Notes under the pieces: generated by a model
Database searches by the model: none
Seen by the model: the letters and a program-made list of their open reading frames with translations, nothing else
Told to the model about the DNA's origin: nothing
Shown: positions 42,885-56,663 of the stretch, one piece after another
How the letters are laid out: every line of letters starts with the position of its first letter
Position numbering within the stretch: position 1 is the first letter of the stretch
Translations under genes and position numbers: made by a program
Assembly: GCF_030265065.1 (NCBI RefSeq)
Contig: NC_080411.1
Location: 39,644,001 to 39,708,000 of the forward strand
Reading direction: 5' to 3'
Length of the DNA: 64,000 bases
Origin: Corythoichthys intestinalis
Lineage: Eukaryota > Chordata > Actinopteri > Syngnathiformes > Syngnathidae

Positions 42885-44510
42885 TGCCTTGTAAAAGTAT
42901 TCGGCCCCCTCGAACCTTGCAACCTTTCGCCACATTTCAGGCTTCAAACATAAAGATGTAAAATTTTAATTTTTTTGTCAAGAATCAACAACAAGTGGGA
43001 CACAATCGTGAAGTGGAACAAAATTTATTGGATAATTTAAACTTTTTTAACAAATAAAAACCTGAAAAGTGGGGCGTGCAATATTATTCGGCCCCCTTGC
43101 GTTAATACTTTGTAGCGCCACCTTTTGCTCCAATTACAGCTGCAAGTCGCTTGGGGTATGTTTCTATCAGTTTTGCACATCGAGAGACTGACATTCTTGC
43201 CCATTCTTCCTTGCAAAACAGCTCGAGCTCAGTGAGGTTGGATGGAGAGTGTTTGTGAACAGCAGTCTTCAGCTCTTTCCACAGATTCTCGATTGGATTC
43301 AGTTCTGGACTTTGACTTGGCCATTCTAACACCTGGATACGTTTATTTTTTAACCATTCCATTGTAGATTTGGCTTATGTTTTGGATCATTGTCCTGTTG
43401 GAAGATAAATCTCCATCCCAGTCTCAGGTCTTGTGCAGATACCAACAGGTTTTCTTCCAGAATGTTCCTGTGTTTGGCTGCATCCATCTTCCCGTCAATT
43501 TTAACCATCTTCCCTGTCCCTGCTGAAGAAAAGCAGGCCCAAACCATGATGCTGCCACCACCATGTTTGACAGTGGGGATGGTGTGTTCAGGGTGATGAG
43601 CTGTGTTGCTTTTACGCCAAACATATCGTTTTGCATTGGGCCAAAAAGTTCAATTTTGGTTTCATCTGACCAGAGCACCTTCTTCCACATGTTTGGTGTG
43701 TCTCCCAGGTGGCTTGTGGCAAACTTTAAATGAGACTTTTTATGGATATCTTTGAGAAATGTCTTTCTTCTTGCCACTCTTCCATAAAGGCCAGATTTGT
43801 GCAGTGTACGACTGATTGTTGTCCTATGGACAGACTCTCCCACCTCAGCTGTAGATCTCTGCAGTTCATCCAGAGTGATCATGGGCCTCTTGGGTGCATC
43901 TCTGATCAGTTTTCTCCTTGTTTGAGAAGAAAGTTTGGAAGGACGACCGGGTCTTGGTAGATTTGCAGTGGTCTGATTCTCCTTCCATTTCAATATGATG
44001 GCTTGCACAGTGCTCCTTGAGATGTTTAAAGCTTGGGAAATCTTTTTGTATCGAAATCCGGCTTTAAACTTCTCCACAACAGTATCTCGGACCTGCCTGG
44101 TGTGTTCCTTGGTTTTCATAATGCTCTCTGCACTTTAAACAGAACCCTGAGACTGTCACAGAGCAGGTGCATTTATACGGAGACTTGATTACACACAGGT
44201 GGATTCTATTTATCAACATCGGTCATTTAGGACAACATTGGTTCATTCAGAGATCCTCACTGAACATCTGGAGTGAGTTTGCTGCACTGAAAGTAAAGGG
44301 GCCGAATAATATTGCATGCCCCACTTTTCAGTTTTTTATTTGTCAAAAAAGTTTAAATTATCCAATAAATGTTGTTCCACTTCACGATTGTGTCCCACTT
44401 GTTGTTGATTCTTGACAAAAAAATTAAATTTCATATCTTTATGTTTGAAGCCTGAAATGTGGCGAAAGGTTGCAAGATTCAAGGGGGCCGAATACTTTTG
44501 CAAGGCACTG
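42882..44510 (-). mobile_element. Tc1 family D element, inverted sister copy
   Basis: A 1629-bp copy with both ends and TA flanks, nearly identical to 40050-41676 but in the opposite orientation and 1.2 kb away. The transposase is broken (see its own entry). Tc1 elements mobilised in trans need only their ends, so this copy could still be moved by the intact one. Confidence 0.95.
43102..44119 (-). pseudogene. Tc1 family D transposase, two frameshifts
   Basis: The gene starts like the intact copy (MKTKEHTRQVRDTVVEKFKA) and keeps [22 protein letters not shown] and ELNPIENLW. One base is lost just after ELFG (GGCCCAATG against GGCCACAATG) and one in the A run after DPKHK. Three frames are needed to read it, so no functional protein is made. 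Apart from those two losses it differs by few substitutions. Confidence 0.9.
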
Positions 44511-44511
44511 T

Positions 44512-45559
44512 ATATATATATAAAGTGTAAGGCGCTATTTCTGACTTTTAATTATAGAAAAGTGCTAAATAAAAATATGACTAGTGATTACCTTTGATTA
44601 CCACACAAGTTATCAATTTGCCACTTGAGTCCTATCATTGATACTCCAGTCTTGCTTTCTCTTTATTAGTAATACTACCAATACAACCATATGCAAGCCA
44701 ACCTCACTTTATCTCTTGTTGCACCGATAGAAATAAGAAATAGAGTGCTAATGCAGCACAATATTTACTTTTCGAGATCCAGTTTTGTGTCTGGTACTGT
44801 CAATGGTAGTCAATGTAAATGGTAAATGGTGTTATACTTGGTAAAAAATATAAATGTGTTCTTCCTTTGACCAAGATGCACTCTCCCACTAACTAGTTAA
44901 TCACAAGTAGTACTGCCGTCAATGGCAGATAATGAGTTAGCAGTATCTGACCGAGCCAGAATAGCAGTTGCTTTAAAGTTAAGTGAGTATGCAGCATTTT
45001 TTTTTAAACGTTGTATCTGTTCAGCATCGCCATCCGTCAGTACTACACACCCAGGTGTCAGAATCTGCATGGAGAGCCAAAAAATGTTATCAGTGCACCA
45101 TTAAATGCTTGTATTCACCACCATTTTAGAAAATCTGTAGTGCATATTTATGAGAAGTTGTATGATTGACCTTCATCATTACCACTGAAAGTGCCATTGC
45201 ACTGATTGAGTATTGTGACAGACAAAACTGGTTCAATCATCAGTGTAAAGCATCAGGAAACTGTAAAAAGGGTCATCGTCAACAGCTAATGAATGTTCAT
45301 GATGGCATCATGAAGTACTCTTAAGTAAATGAAACCATCAAGCATTTAAGTCTTCTTGCCAAAGCCAACAAGAGTTTCATCAAGGAAAACCTGCAGTACC
45401 ATCTTACGATGAAAATTCTGCTTCTTTAAAGGGAGATTTTATTTGTGGAAATGGTCTCTACTTATGATAAATTGTGTCTATTGAAATTCTAGAGAGAGAG
45501 AGAAAGAGGTGCAGTAGAGTTTTTACTTTCTTTCCTGTTGTTTTTGGCGTTGGCTCAGG
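44512..45559. other. Spacer with a scrap of the 'cattgacgg' repeat
   Basis: 'ctgccgtcaatggcagataatgagtta' near 44915 is one end of the small palindromic repeat family. Nothing else is recognised. Confidence 0.4.
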
Positions 45560-45718
45560 CGGCTAGTAGCCCTTTTGTGTTGCGCAAGTTCTGAAATAAA
45601 TGATTAAAAACCCGTTGAAGCTGGCGACTTTATGGCTGATGTTGCAATAATACTAATAATAAATAAGAATTTTAAAAAGTGTTTTAATTGTCACTTTAAC
45701 TCATATTGACTGGAGAAC

Positions 45719-45865
45719 GGAGGGCAGACACTGGCCATATTGTCGAGCTAGTTCACTCACACGCACATAACGCTCATATTTTTCTCTCATTTCCTTCTTA
45801 ATTTCAATAGTTAGCGTCACGTTTTTCCTTTTTTCACCGGCTGCACTAACCTTCTTCGGACCCAT
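45719..45865 (-). pseudogene. Tigger/pogo transposase N-terminus (copy 2)
   Basis: MGPKKVSAAGEKRKNVTLTI, then VRVSELARQYG, is the CENP-B/pogo-type helix-turn-helix. The Met start is better preserved than in the copy at 25014-25196. The rest of the protein is gone. Confidence 0.6.
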
Positions 45866-46191
45866 GTTGATTTATCTCCCAAGAAAATCAGACATCTTAC
45901 AGGAAAACAATGAAATGGCGTATCGCACACATTTCACTTTTGCTCATTAAAGGGATCCTTGACCTTACATACATATAGGCTCCAATAAACCACAATTGTT
46001 CTCTTGTAATAATAAAATATGTTGTTAGAAACACATAAAATGTTAAATCAATGGCAATATTTTATAATATTTAGTACATATTTTGACCTATAGTTGGTGC
46101 CATGTTTTGCGGGCTTGGAGTGATGACGAAACTGGGAAATTTCCAATTGTGTACAACAATTGTGTATTGCTGCCTAAACTCGTGAAGTAAA

Positions 46192-46826
46192 ATGCCACAA
46201 TGTGCTGCTTTTGGATGCAATTTCCAGTCAAATGGAAACAAGGGGAGTGACGTGAGTCTCCGTAGATTTCCTGCTGACAAGAAGAGGAGAAAGGTTTGGG
46301 AAAATGCCTCCAGACTGGCAAAACTTCCCAAGGACCCAAGGTTTTGTTCTCGACATTTTTCTCCTACCCCGTTTGAGGCTTTTAGTCGACGACAATTTAT
46401 TAAAGAGCTCACCGGTGTGGCTGGATATAAGTGGAGACTAAAACCAAATGCTGTTCCAACTATTTTCCCTCACGAGAGGGCCTCAATGTTCCTCGGATAT
46501 CGAGTGAAATGCACGCAATAAAGCGCCAAAGACAAGACACTCTGGCCGCTATCCTAAGCAGCCAAGCGGTAGGCGAACCTTTGACCGTACCGCTAGTCAC
46601 AGAGGAAGCTAATAATTCACTTCTACTGTCAGTTCATCAGGCAATAAGTGTGTCTGTTCAGTATTCACCTAATATGAGTGATGCCTCTACTCAAACTGAT
46701 CCAAACACGTCCGATGCAATGGTACAGCGGCCAGCTGATGCACGCCGAGCACTTAATATGAACCACCATTACGTAGCTAAACGTGAGTTGGATGTACAAG
46801 ACATGGGGGACACTCGATCCAGATGA
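46192..46826 (+). pseudogene. THAP zinc-finger gene, finger intact, one frameshift after it
   Basis: The first 95 residues form a complete THAP domain: MPQCAAFGC, RRFPADKKRRKVWENASRL, then FCSRHFSP with the second Cys/His pair, and AVPTIFPH. THAP proteins bind DNA through this C2CH finger. Just after AVPTIFPHER the frame shifts and stops at 46521. The conserved tail continues in another frame (EMHAIKRQRQ ... KRELDVQDMGDT) to 46826. In the copy at 2659 the frame break lies elsewhere, so the ancestral gene was open throughout, about 210 residues. There is no catalytic domain. Confidence 0.8.
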
Positions 46827-47051
46827 AGAATTTAATGAGAACAGCCATGACACGACTCCGATCCTGACTATCACATGTGTACATTCATAGTTTTATTACC
46901 TTCAGTGAGAGTTTATAATGTGAATAGTCACGAAAATAAAAATGCATGAATGACAAGGTGTGTTCAAACTTTTGGTAAAGCACACGACAGCTCTGGATGC
47001 TAACAATCTACATAATTATACTGCGATAAGTTTGATCATGCAATAGCTTAC

Positions 47052-47247
47052 CTTGAAAATCTGCGAACAAAAACCGGAGTTCTCACTTGCCGCGAGTATA
47101 TCACCAGTTTTGCCCAACCCTTGTCTTATCAGGTATTTCTTGCTCTGCATTTTGCCTTTGCTGCTCGTCTTGTGAACAACCGACAGTGCTGTCCTGCTCT
47201 TCACTTTTCCGATCTGGTTCAAATCGGAAGGCCAGAACCGACGACAT
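47052..47247 (-). pseudogene. P2X7-type cysteine domain exon, truncated by a stop
   Basis: The frame starts MSSVLAFRFEPDRKSEEQ as in the copy at 2153 and keeps RVGQNW, but a stop follows at the place of the first Cys of the knuckle. The exon then reaches a good donor, CAAG|GTAAGC, at 47052/47051. The donor at this point in the family supports a spliced gene. It faces the THAP gene. Confidence 0.55.
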
Positions 47248-48553
47248 GTTTGGGTAGCTAACGAATCACACGCTGGAAGTTCGGCAGCGGGCCCGGTGAT
47301 GTCACCGCACTGCGACGTCAACAAGAAAGGCGACCTATCACTTAAAATAATTTTACAAATTTTATTAAAACGAAAACATTAAGAGGGGTTTATCAAATAG
47401 GGGGTAATATCAAATTATTATAACTCTACTATGTACTAACATTTATCTTTTAAGAATTATTTGTCTTAAAGATCGAGGATCCCTTTAATATTTATGACGT
47501 TAGCAATTGTTGTTAGGCGGGTCAAGTTCGCGTTTGTCCCAATGCTAAATGCATGTAAATAGTGTACGAACAGCATGCTTACTGAGCTAAACCTACCAAT
47601 TCTGTCCGAAAATAATGTCCCTGATGCCAAATTCAAGATGTGGAAGAACATACAAATGTTCAAGAGATGGCTTGTGTGTCGAGGGCTGAAAAAGACGGGA
47701 AAAATAGCCAACCTTATCCAGAGGTAGCTTTTTTATCGACACCTTTTCCTTGTGTGCATTGCCTTACGCCACTGACAATGACATTCTCCTGTTCCAACAA
47801 TCTATCCTTTAAAACCCTGTCTTTTTTATATACTGTATTATATCCTCTGGTTGTCTTACGTCTCTGACCGTTTTGGGGGGTAATTTACATTGTTAGTTTT
47901 GTGTAGCGATCGCAAGTTCTACTCAGTGACAGCCAACTAACACTTTTAATTTTTTCATTAATAAAAAATCTTAATTCTATAATTAATTTACACTTTCCCC
48001 TTACTAAAGTTGTTTTTTTCAACAACAGAAACGGTAAAAACTGTGGCAGTCAGAAGCAGCACGGCGAAACGCCACGCTAAAAAATAAGTAAAAATATCAA
48101 AATGGCTTACCTCTTCATCCTCTGTAGGACCATGGCCCCCAATAAATGTTTACTGCATATGAAGGTGTTAAGCTGGTCTTTTGGACGTCTGCAAAAGTTG
48201 ATCCATTGTTCACATTTTTTCCTCTTTTTTGGCTTCGGAAAACGTATGAAGAAAACATCCTTCATATCTCGTAATGTTTAGAGTCATTTCTGTAAGTTCC
48301 ATAGGAGCAGTGTTTACTCTTCATGTTCTTTTTTGAAAGATTACCGGCAGAAAACGAGTTACGTTGACCCACTTCCGGGTTAAGATGGCGACGTCACGGT
48401 CTAAAAATAGCATTTGTGCTGTATGCTACCTCGACGCTGTTATAAATCGTCGTATTTCTAGCATGTCATCATATGTCGAGACAAATCAAATTTTACATCA
48501 GATGTCGAAAGGATCGTATGTCGATGAGTTCAAATGTCGAGCTTCCACTGTAC

Positions 48554-49415
48554 ATACATACACATTGGTAGGTCCATGTTTTGTCAAAAATGAAGAAAAA
48601 AATGTTGCAACAATGATCCTTGTTTAAAACACCAAAATACTTCACTGTGACGGTATAACAATTTTAAAGAGAATGAAAGCAAAGTAGTTAATATAGATTT
48701 TGCTTCATTAACTAAAATTACATTCTTTTATTTTCAGTGGTTTTTGGATCAGTATTGTTCCCCATTCCATTCTCTGCCGGGTTGTCTGGGCGGGTCACCT
48801 CTCCCCTCAACCACAATTGGAGTTGTGATAACAGATCTTTTAATATTACTCTCTTCGATATCAAAGGATTGCGAGGGTACCAGGCAGGGATATTGAGTGC
48901 GAGCTAAGAGTTGCTCCCTTTTGGCTTGGCCTGAAATCAAAAGTTATTAGACCGATAAGTGACAGCTGGACTTGCATTGAAGCAAGGCTTTTTTGTGCCA
49001 GTGTGTCATTTATTTGTTCCCTGAATACTGGCTAAATCAGATAACGGCAAACCTTTCACAGTGGCTGCCATCTGTCTGCATCTGTTGACCTACACCAGAA
49101 TTGGCACAGTTACTGGAGGCTTTGGTGGCACTGAAGCAGAGGTTTACTTCCCCTCTAAAAGAACTTGTGTTTTGTTTGGTCTTTGGTCCAGATAAAGCAA
49201 AACCACAAAGGTTGGACTGGGTGTTTTATCTCTACATCAGGCATGCTGTCCCCTGATTTAAATTACCTTAGAAATGTTGTTTTATTGTATGCGAATTATC
49301 ATGCAACATGGGTGACAATTTTTATCTGCGTCTTGCTGCAATCCTGGGTGATGTTTTAGGATATTTATATACTTGTCAGATAAATACTTGTGATGGCATG
49401 TTTATTCTCTACACC
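48554..49415. other. Spacer, nothing recognised
   Basis: No open frame or repeat could be supported. Confidence 0.35.
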
Positions 49416-49645
49416 ATTTACGCCAAGGGCGTAGGTTTGGTCTCAATATTGGTAGGGACGATATAACGGCATAAACTGCATGTACACTGTTTTGCTGGGG
49501 ATGGGACATTAATAAGACCAAACAGATAAGTGAACAGGGCTACATTTCTCATGAATATGAACTTAATTTAATTATTTGATTGACTAATTAAGCAATGGAA
49601 AATAAATCTGTATTGACTTATTTTAACTTTCATATGTATTGGTTC

Positions 49646-50099
49646 TGTTAGGATTCGTGGGTTGGAGAGGATTCTTATGCAAAACACCGGCACGGTGTGG
49701 CAATGATTAAAAATGCTTTATTTGTGTCCAACACGAAAGCAGTGGAACTTCCTGATCGGGGTAGTCGAGTGGACGTGAGGCGATGAAGCTCGGGAAGGAG
49801 GCAGGCGTGAAATCCGACAAGGGGCGCGCAAAAAACAGGACCTGGGACAAGAGCAAAAAATGTCGTGAGCCGGTGATCAGAGAAATAAGTAAAGAATGCG
49901 AGATACAACTGACTTAGCAAACAGACACGTTGATCGGGCGACGAGGTGGCGGCGTCCACTGCTTTTAAAGAGGGCTGATTATCATCACCATCACCTGTGG
50001 CCGCTCACCCCGTCTCGTGCAATCTGTAATCAAAATAAAAACAGGCACACCTGCAGGAGGTGGGCCAGGGCTCAGGAGGGAGGAGCAGGAGCCCTAACA
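49646..50099 (-). mobile_element. Solo LTR (fossil LTR retrotransposon)
   Basis: A 454-bp insert with TG...CA ends (TGTTAGGATTC / GCCCTAACA) and a perfect 5-bp duplication GGTTC (49641-49645, 50100-50104). On the minus strand a TTTAAAAGCAG promoter-like word precedes an AATAAAGC word, in LTR order. No internal region remains. The copy looks whole, and the perfect duplication suggests it is not very old. Confidence 0.8.
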
Positions 50100-50222
50100 G
50101 GTTCAAGTGATACACCGCTCGATTGACACCTTTGTTTTCAAAATCTACTTAAGAAAATTTTTTAAAACTTCCAGAATAAATGTCTGGACTATATTAGCAA
50201 ATTTAAATTTCAATATTTGAAC

Positions 50223-50801
50223 TAGGGCTGCAGCTATCAATTATTTTAGTAGTGAATTCGTTGAGGAACTGCTTAGTTCGAATAATCGAGTAATCGGATA
50301 AGGAACATAAAAAAATTAAAATACCTGAACTGAGCCTCAGACGGTATTAAAAAAAATTAATAAATGAAGATCTACGTACAACAAAAGAACAATTGGCTAA
50401 CTTACATAGCAAAAGTCCGCTATCTTAAATGCTATAAAATTCTAACATTTTTTTTTCTTTTTTTTTTTTTTTTTTTACAATGCACTTCATGGATGGTTCA
50501 TAGACATATTCCCACAAAAAATGGCTAAATATACCTATAAACTAAATTAGGTCATACAGAAACTTAGCTTATGTTGGTCTTAACAGGGAGCAGCTGGATT
50601 CAGTCATGTGAAATGAGTTATATTATATTCACTGTTGCCACTAGAGCGCAGTGAATCTACCCAAATCAATAAAACTAAATGCAAACACTTTCAAGACAAA
50701 CCATTACAACGCCACTTTCATTAAACGAATACTTGAAGCAGCAAAACTTTTTTCTGATTGATTGAATTACTCGAGTTAATCGATTTATTGTTGAAGCATT
50801 G
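50223..50801. mobile_element. hAT MITE 'TAGGGCTGCAGC' family, 579 bp
   Basis: A perfect 8-bp duplication ATTTGAAC (50215-50222, 50802-50809) defines the insert. The ends TAGGGCTGCAGCTATC and TGTTGAAGCATTG are weak inverted repeats. The interior has 'aatcgagtaatcggataa' and 'actcgagttaatcga' in inverted order. Confidence 0.8.
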
Positions 50802-51469
50802 ATTTGAACATAAATTATATAACATATAATAACATAACAATAAAAACAATACATGTTAATAATCTCTTAACTATCCATAAATGCAAAAAATCAACATTTG
50901 CCACTCATTAGCTGTCTAAAAAAAGAAACTACAGTAAATATAACTGAGAAAACACCTTAGTCGGGGATTAACAAAAATAAACAAAAATGGAGGCTTCCTT
51001 CAGGTAAAACACTACTACTTTTGTCCATAAGCACAGCCAAACTCAACAAAAAAATTAAAGCTACACTGACTGCTACTGGCTGAAAAAAAAACTTCTAATA
51101 TCCCACACCTTTGAAGGGGGCGGAGGAGGAGGCATGTTGTCGACATGTTGTTTTTCTGTCGGGGATGTGAGTGCATGTGTGTGTGTCAGCCAATCCAATG
51201 TGCGTTTGAGGAAAAAAAAAATGGACTTGCCATATTCAGCAAGTGAAAAGGGATAAATGTAAGTCTGAACATAATGATAATAATTCACTTAATAATGGTT
51301 GGATCAATTTTATCCTTACAACATACAGGAAGACAGTCTAAATCACCTATGAAACAAAATCATTATATAATGCAAATAAGGTTGCTTAAAAGTTGTGGGG
51401 ACAATTTGAGCATCCTCAAAAGTTGGTAGTGTTATGTCCCTACCATCCCGATGCAATCCTACACACTTG

Positions 51470-51960
51470 ATGTACTCACATCATTTCCAAAGAAGTCTTT
51501 GGAAAAAAAAGACATCCTTGACAAGTTTCCTGTAACCATGGTGATAGGAAGTCATCACAGTGTTCTGTGAAGGAAGTGAACTGTTTCCTGTTGTTTTTAC
51601 TAGCTTCCCCTCCATTGTACATGCCTAGATTTCTGCATTTAGTACTGGAAAGCTGCACAGCCATACAGCAAGACAATGTTTTTAGTGTTTTCTTTTTCTT
51701 GTTTAACATAGAGTAAGTTTGATTTTGTGTTTTTATTTTTTAATTCCAACCCACACGAGAAATCAAAAGGGTGAAACGTAAGTATGTAAATTCTGAGATT
51801 TTCTTTTCTTTGAGATATTTTGCTCTTAATTTGTAAAACAGACAGACTATATATAATTTGTTCCTTTCATTGACCAGGTCATTTAAAGCTTGCTGTTGTT
51901 TGCAACATGTTCATACCTACAGTCCCTTGACTCTCTAGATGAAACCTGGTACTGATGCAG
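51470..51960. other. Upstream part of the membrane-protein gene, start exon not found
   Basis: The exon at 51961 needs an upstream coding start. A T-rich stretch with an ATG at 51677 and an AG at 51706 is present, but I cannot define an exon that joins in frame. Confidence 0.3.
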
Positions 51961-52230
51961 GTTAGAGCTAAGATCGCCAAAAGAATTTCTGCCAAGATCT
52001 TTCCTCATCCTGACAGCTGTACTGACTGCCAGCCAGCAGGATAAAATCCAAACTGTTGGTGGATCCGAACAAGAGATGGAGACAGCCCACCCCCCTCGGG
52101 CATGCAGTTCATCTGAAGCATCTGGGAAATCCTGCTGGAGTTTAGATGCCAGAGTGATGATAATTCTGGTGGTTGTAGCTGGAGCTGTCATCGTGGTACT
52201 TCTGTACAGACTCCTACAAACACGTCACAG
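51961..52230 (+). CDS. Single-pass membrane protein gene, transmembrane exon
   Basis: Between an acceptor (GATGCAG|G) and a donor (CACAG|GTGCGT) the frame is open for 89 codons. It reads ELRSPKEFLPRS, a hydrophobic FLILTAVLTA that may be a signal peptide, a polar stretch with QTVGGSEQEM and two cysteines, then the transmembrane segment MIILVVVAGAVIVVLLY followed by RLLQTRHR as stop-transfer. The last two bases (AG) are completed by G at 57920 to give Arg in the same frame, which strongly supports the splice. A type I plasma-membrane protein with a short extracellular part is the likely topology. I do not recognise the family. Confidence 0.65.
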
Positions 52231-52567
52231 GTGCGTATGAAATATTACTGCCAAATGTTGACTTTTGCTTTTGTTTGAAATGAGCAATGAATTAGCAATG
52301 ACATGAGTTACATCTGTACAATGCAAATTTATAACGTTTTAATCAGATTATTTTTCTTAAATCTAGTCCAATAAATTTCTCCATCTTGTTTTGAGTGTTA
52401 AAAACTAGTTAGCAGATTACAGGTAGTCCCCGGGTTACGACGTACTCGATTTATGCGATTTACGCTGGAGTCTCGTCCGCCATTTTGTCTCCAGTTGTTT
52501 TATTTTTGTTTCTTTCTTTTAGCTTATTGTACCTCACAGTATCTTATTTTTTGGTTTACTTTATTTA

Positions 52568-54191
<1,624 letters not shown>

Positions 54192-54934
54192 TATATGATG
54201 TGTTCTGTCCTCACTAAATGTAAAGTTGTTCAGCTTTGCAGACAGCAAACAAAGTAATTATGCTTTTCGAAGCTTTTTACTTCCTTTACCTTTGACAATT
54301 TGTAAAGCTTTAACACACATATGTACACTTATGTATGAACAGTTAACACAAAATTTAAATTCAGTAGATTAAATCAGCCGAATTTGCCAAACCGAAATCT
54401 GCTGTCTTAAATGGTTTGAAAGCTTACGTATTTACATCCTTATAGCAAATTGCTCACACCTAACTCCAAGAACTGTATCTGTAAACTTTACAAATGCATA
54501 CACAAAAATATATTAGCTGAAACGACTTACAACTTGATGTGGGCCAAACCAAAATGCAGCTATACTTTATCCATTCCAGTCGTCTGAGTCCACTTCTCAG
54601 TCATACAAGGCAAGAGTCCTGCTAGAGCCAACGCTGCCACCAGAGGCAGTGTATCCTCCAGCATAGAAAAAAAAAATACAATACTTTTGGACTTATTGGA
54701 TCGTTTATTTTGAGATTTAGGGTATTTAAAGGGTTAATTCCGATTTACGCTGAAATTTGGGTTATGTCGCCAATGGAAGGGAACTAGTTCGTAACCTGGG
54801 GACTACCTGTAACGTGTCAGATTATTCCACTTACTTTTAAGTAAATATTACAATTTGATTTTAAGCCCATACATCTAAAAGCTGGTCATTTTTCACCTAA
54901 ATCAACTAAAAATTGCTTTCAAATACAATGGTAT

Positions 54935-55070
54935 CGCTACTTACGAAATTAATTGGTTCTGGAAGTTGATTCGTAACCTGAATATTCCGTAAGCAGAGAC
55001 ACATTTTCCATGTAAATGCCCTTATCTGTTCCAAGCCCCCCATAATTCAGACATGAATCTTTTATAATGC
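54935..55070 (+). repeat. Tigger-like MITE fragment 'cttacgaaattaattgg'
   Basis: It matches 31440-31584. Two long A runs (55172, 55199) follow. No right end. Confidence 0.45.
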
Positions 55071-55229
55071 ATAAAAATTCACCAAAACATGTAACAAATA
55101 CATGTAACGATTAGATTATTGCCCAATAAACATAAAATCTGATAACATCTGAGTTGTGCTTAGTGTACAAAAAAAAAAAAAAAAAACAAGAATAGAGTTA
55201 AAAAAAAAAAAAAAAAAAAAAAGTTCATA

Positions 55230-55715
55230 CAGGTAGTCCCCGAGTTACGACGTACTCGACTTATGTGATTTCGACTTTACAACGCTGCAGTCTTAACCGC
55301 CATTTTGTCTGCAGTTGTTGTCTTTTTTCTTTTTTTTTGTCACGTAAACACTACCTTATTGTGCCTCACTGTATCTTATTTTTTAATTTTCTTTATTCAC
55401 ATGACGTATTCTATCTTCACTTTTGACAATTTGTAAGGCTGTAACACACATATGTACACTTATGTTTAAAACAACACACATTTTAACAATAAAACATTTG
55501 ACACAAAGCAATTTGTGTTCATACGTTGATCTAGTCTGATCAATATGTAAATTTAATGAATTAAATTAGCCTAATTTGCCTAACAAAAGTCCGCTATCTT
55601 AAATGCTATGAATGCAAATGGATTTACAATACTCATAGCAAATCGCTCACACATACTGTAACTCCACAAACTGTAGCTCTAAACTTAATTACAAATGCAT
55701 ATACAAACATAAAAA
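55230..55715 (+). repeat. 'CAGGTAGTCCCCG' MITE, left part (copy 2)
   Basis: It aligns with 52420 onward and with 54210-54510 (gacaatttgtaaggctgtaac, gcctaatttgcctaac). It ends where a Tc1 is inserted, and the remainder was not found beyond the Tc1. Confidence 0.65.
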
Positions 55716-55926
55716 CAGTGGTATGAAAAAGTATCTGAATCTTTTGGAATTTCTCACATTTCTGCAAATAATCACCATCAAATATGATAATTGTGAAAAT
55801 ACAGTGTCTGCGTTAAGTAAAACCACCCAAACATTGATAGGTTTTCATAATTTAATGAGAATAGCATGCAAACAATGACAGAAGAGCGAAAAATAAGTAA
55901 GTGAACTCTCTGCCTAAGGAGACTGA

Positions 55927-56523
55927 GGGGCAGTTTACATGGCAACTCTGCGACACGAAGACGCAATGACTGTGTTGGGGAGTGGCCTCGCATGCAAATG
56001 GTGTCGGTGAAGACGAAAAATACTGAATCTTGCCTCCAAAGTGGAAGAATTCGATTGGGGGGGATTGAGAGGGGCTATCTCCGCATGCATATCAAAGGCT
56101 CCAGCGATGGGACACCGCACCGATAACGTCAGCACTCGTACACGTCACATTGGACGTGCGCAGCGGTGCTACTAAACATTAAAAACAGAAAATATGGCGG
56201 AATGTTGGCTTTAATATACTGTTTTAATAATATTTTTAAATTAAATATGTTGAATGTTTCCATTTTTGTACCTTTTTGAACAAAAGAAAAATGCCATCGC
56301 TTCAAGTGGGTGGGAATTTTTTTTTCCGGGCTGAGGAATTTTGGTGGGGTCAAAGTGCATCATTCGCTGCCGCCTTGTAAATCTGAACTGCCCCCAATGG
56401 CCTGGTATGAATACTACATCGTTTACATGCAGAATTGCAACATTGTTCGAATGGAGACGGGCCCATATAAATGCAAACATGAAAATTTTCGTCTTCTCCG
56501 AGAGTCACCATGTAAACGGCCCC
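55927..56523. mobile_element. PIF/Harbinger-like MITE
   Basis: The ends GGGGCAGTTTACATGGCAAC and CCATGTAAACGGCCCC are inverted repeats, with 3-bp flanks TGA / TTA against an empty site reading TTA in the other Tc1 family B copy. A TWA target and GGG-type ends are Harbinger features. No coding content. Confidence 0.75.
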
Positions 56524-56663
56524 TTAAAGAGCAATTGAAATCAATTTTTACCAAGCATTTTAAGTGCCCAATCACTGATGAATGGTTTAAAGCTGCCCTG
56601 CCCACTATAAAACACACACCTGGCAAGAAATGTCTTGATGAGAAACATTGTCTAATGTGCATC

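Larger units (their letters stand above)
45951..47484. mobile_element. T2/Kolobok-like TTAA element with THAP gene and P2X7-type exon (copy 2)
   Basis: TTAA at 45947-45950 and 47485-47488 flanks ends AGGGATCCTTGACCTTA and the complement AGGGATCCTCGATCTTTAAG-like right end. The 1534-bp element is inverted relative to the copy at 1954 and lacks the nested insertion. Order from left: THAP gene (plus), Tc1-like scrap, P2X7-type exon (minus). The full correspondence of two loci 44 kb apart shows that this gene pair moves as one unit. Confidence 0.85.
45560..48553 (-). mobile_element. Tigger/pogo-like relic (copy 2) split by a TTAA element
   Basis: The left part (45560-45946) matches 24910-25230 of the other Tigger copy, and the right end (48440-48553) matches its right terminus, finishing CTTCCACTG before TA. 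The TTAA-target element at 45951-47484 is inserted between. An extra block at about 47490-48400 has no counterpart in the other copy and includes an unrecognised stretch. The left terminus is missing. Confidence 0.6.
49424..51469. mobile_element. hAT element 'CAAGGGCGTAGGTTTG' family (copy 2)
   Basis: The ends CAAGGGCGTAGGTTTGG and CCTACACACTTG sit between imperfect 8-bp flanks (ATTTACGC / ATGTACTC, six of eight equal). It aligns with the backbone of 12783-16896 throughout (gtagggacgatataacggc, ttgacacctttgttttc, gttggtagtgttatgtccct). It carries two insertions of its own: a solo LTR and a hAT MITE. Confidence 0.75.
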
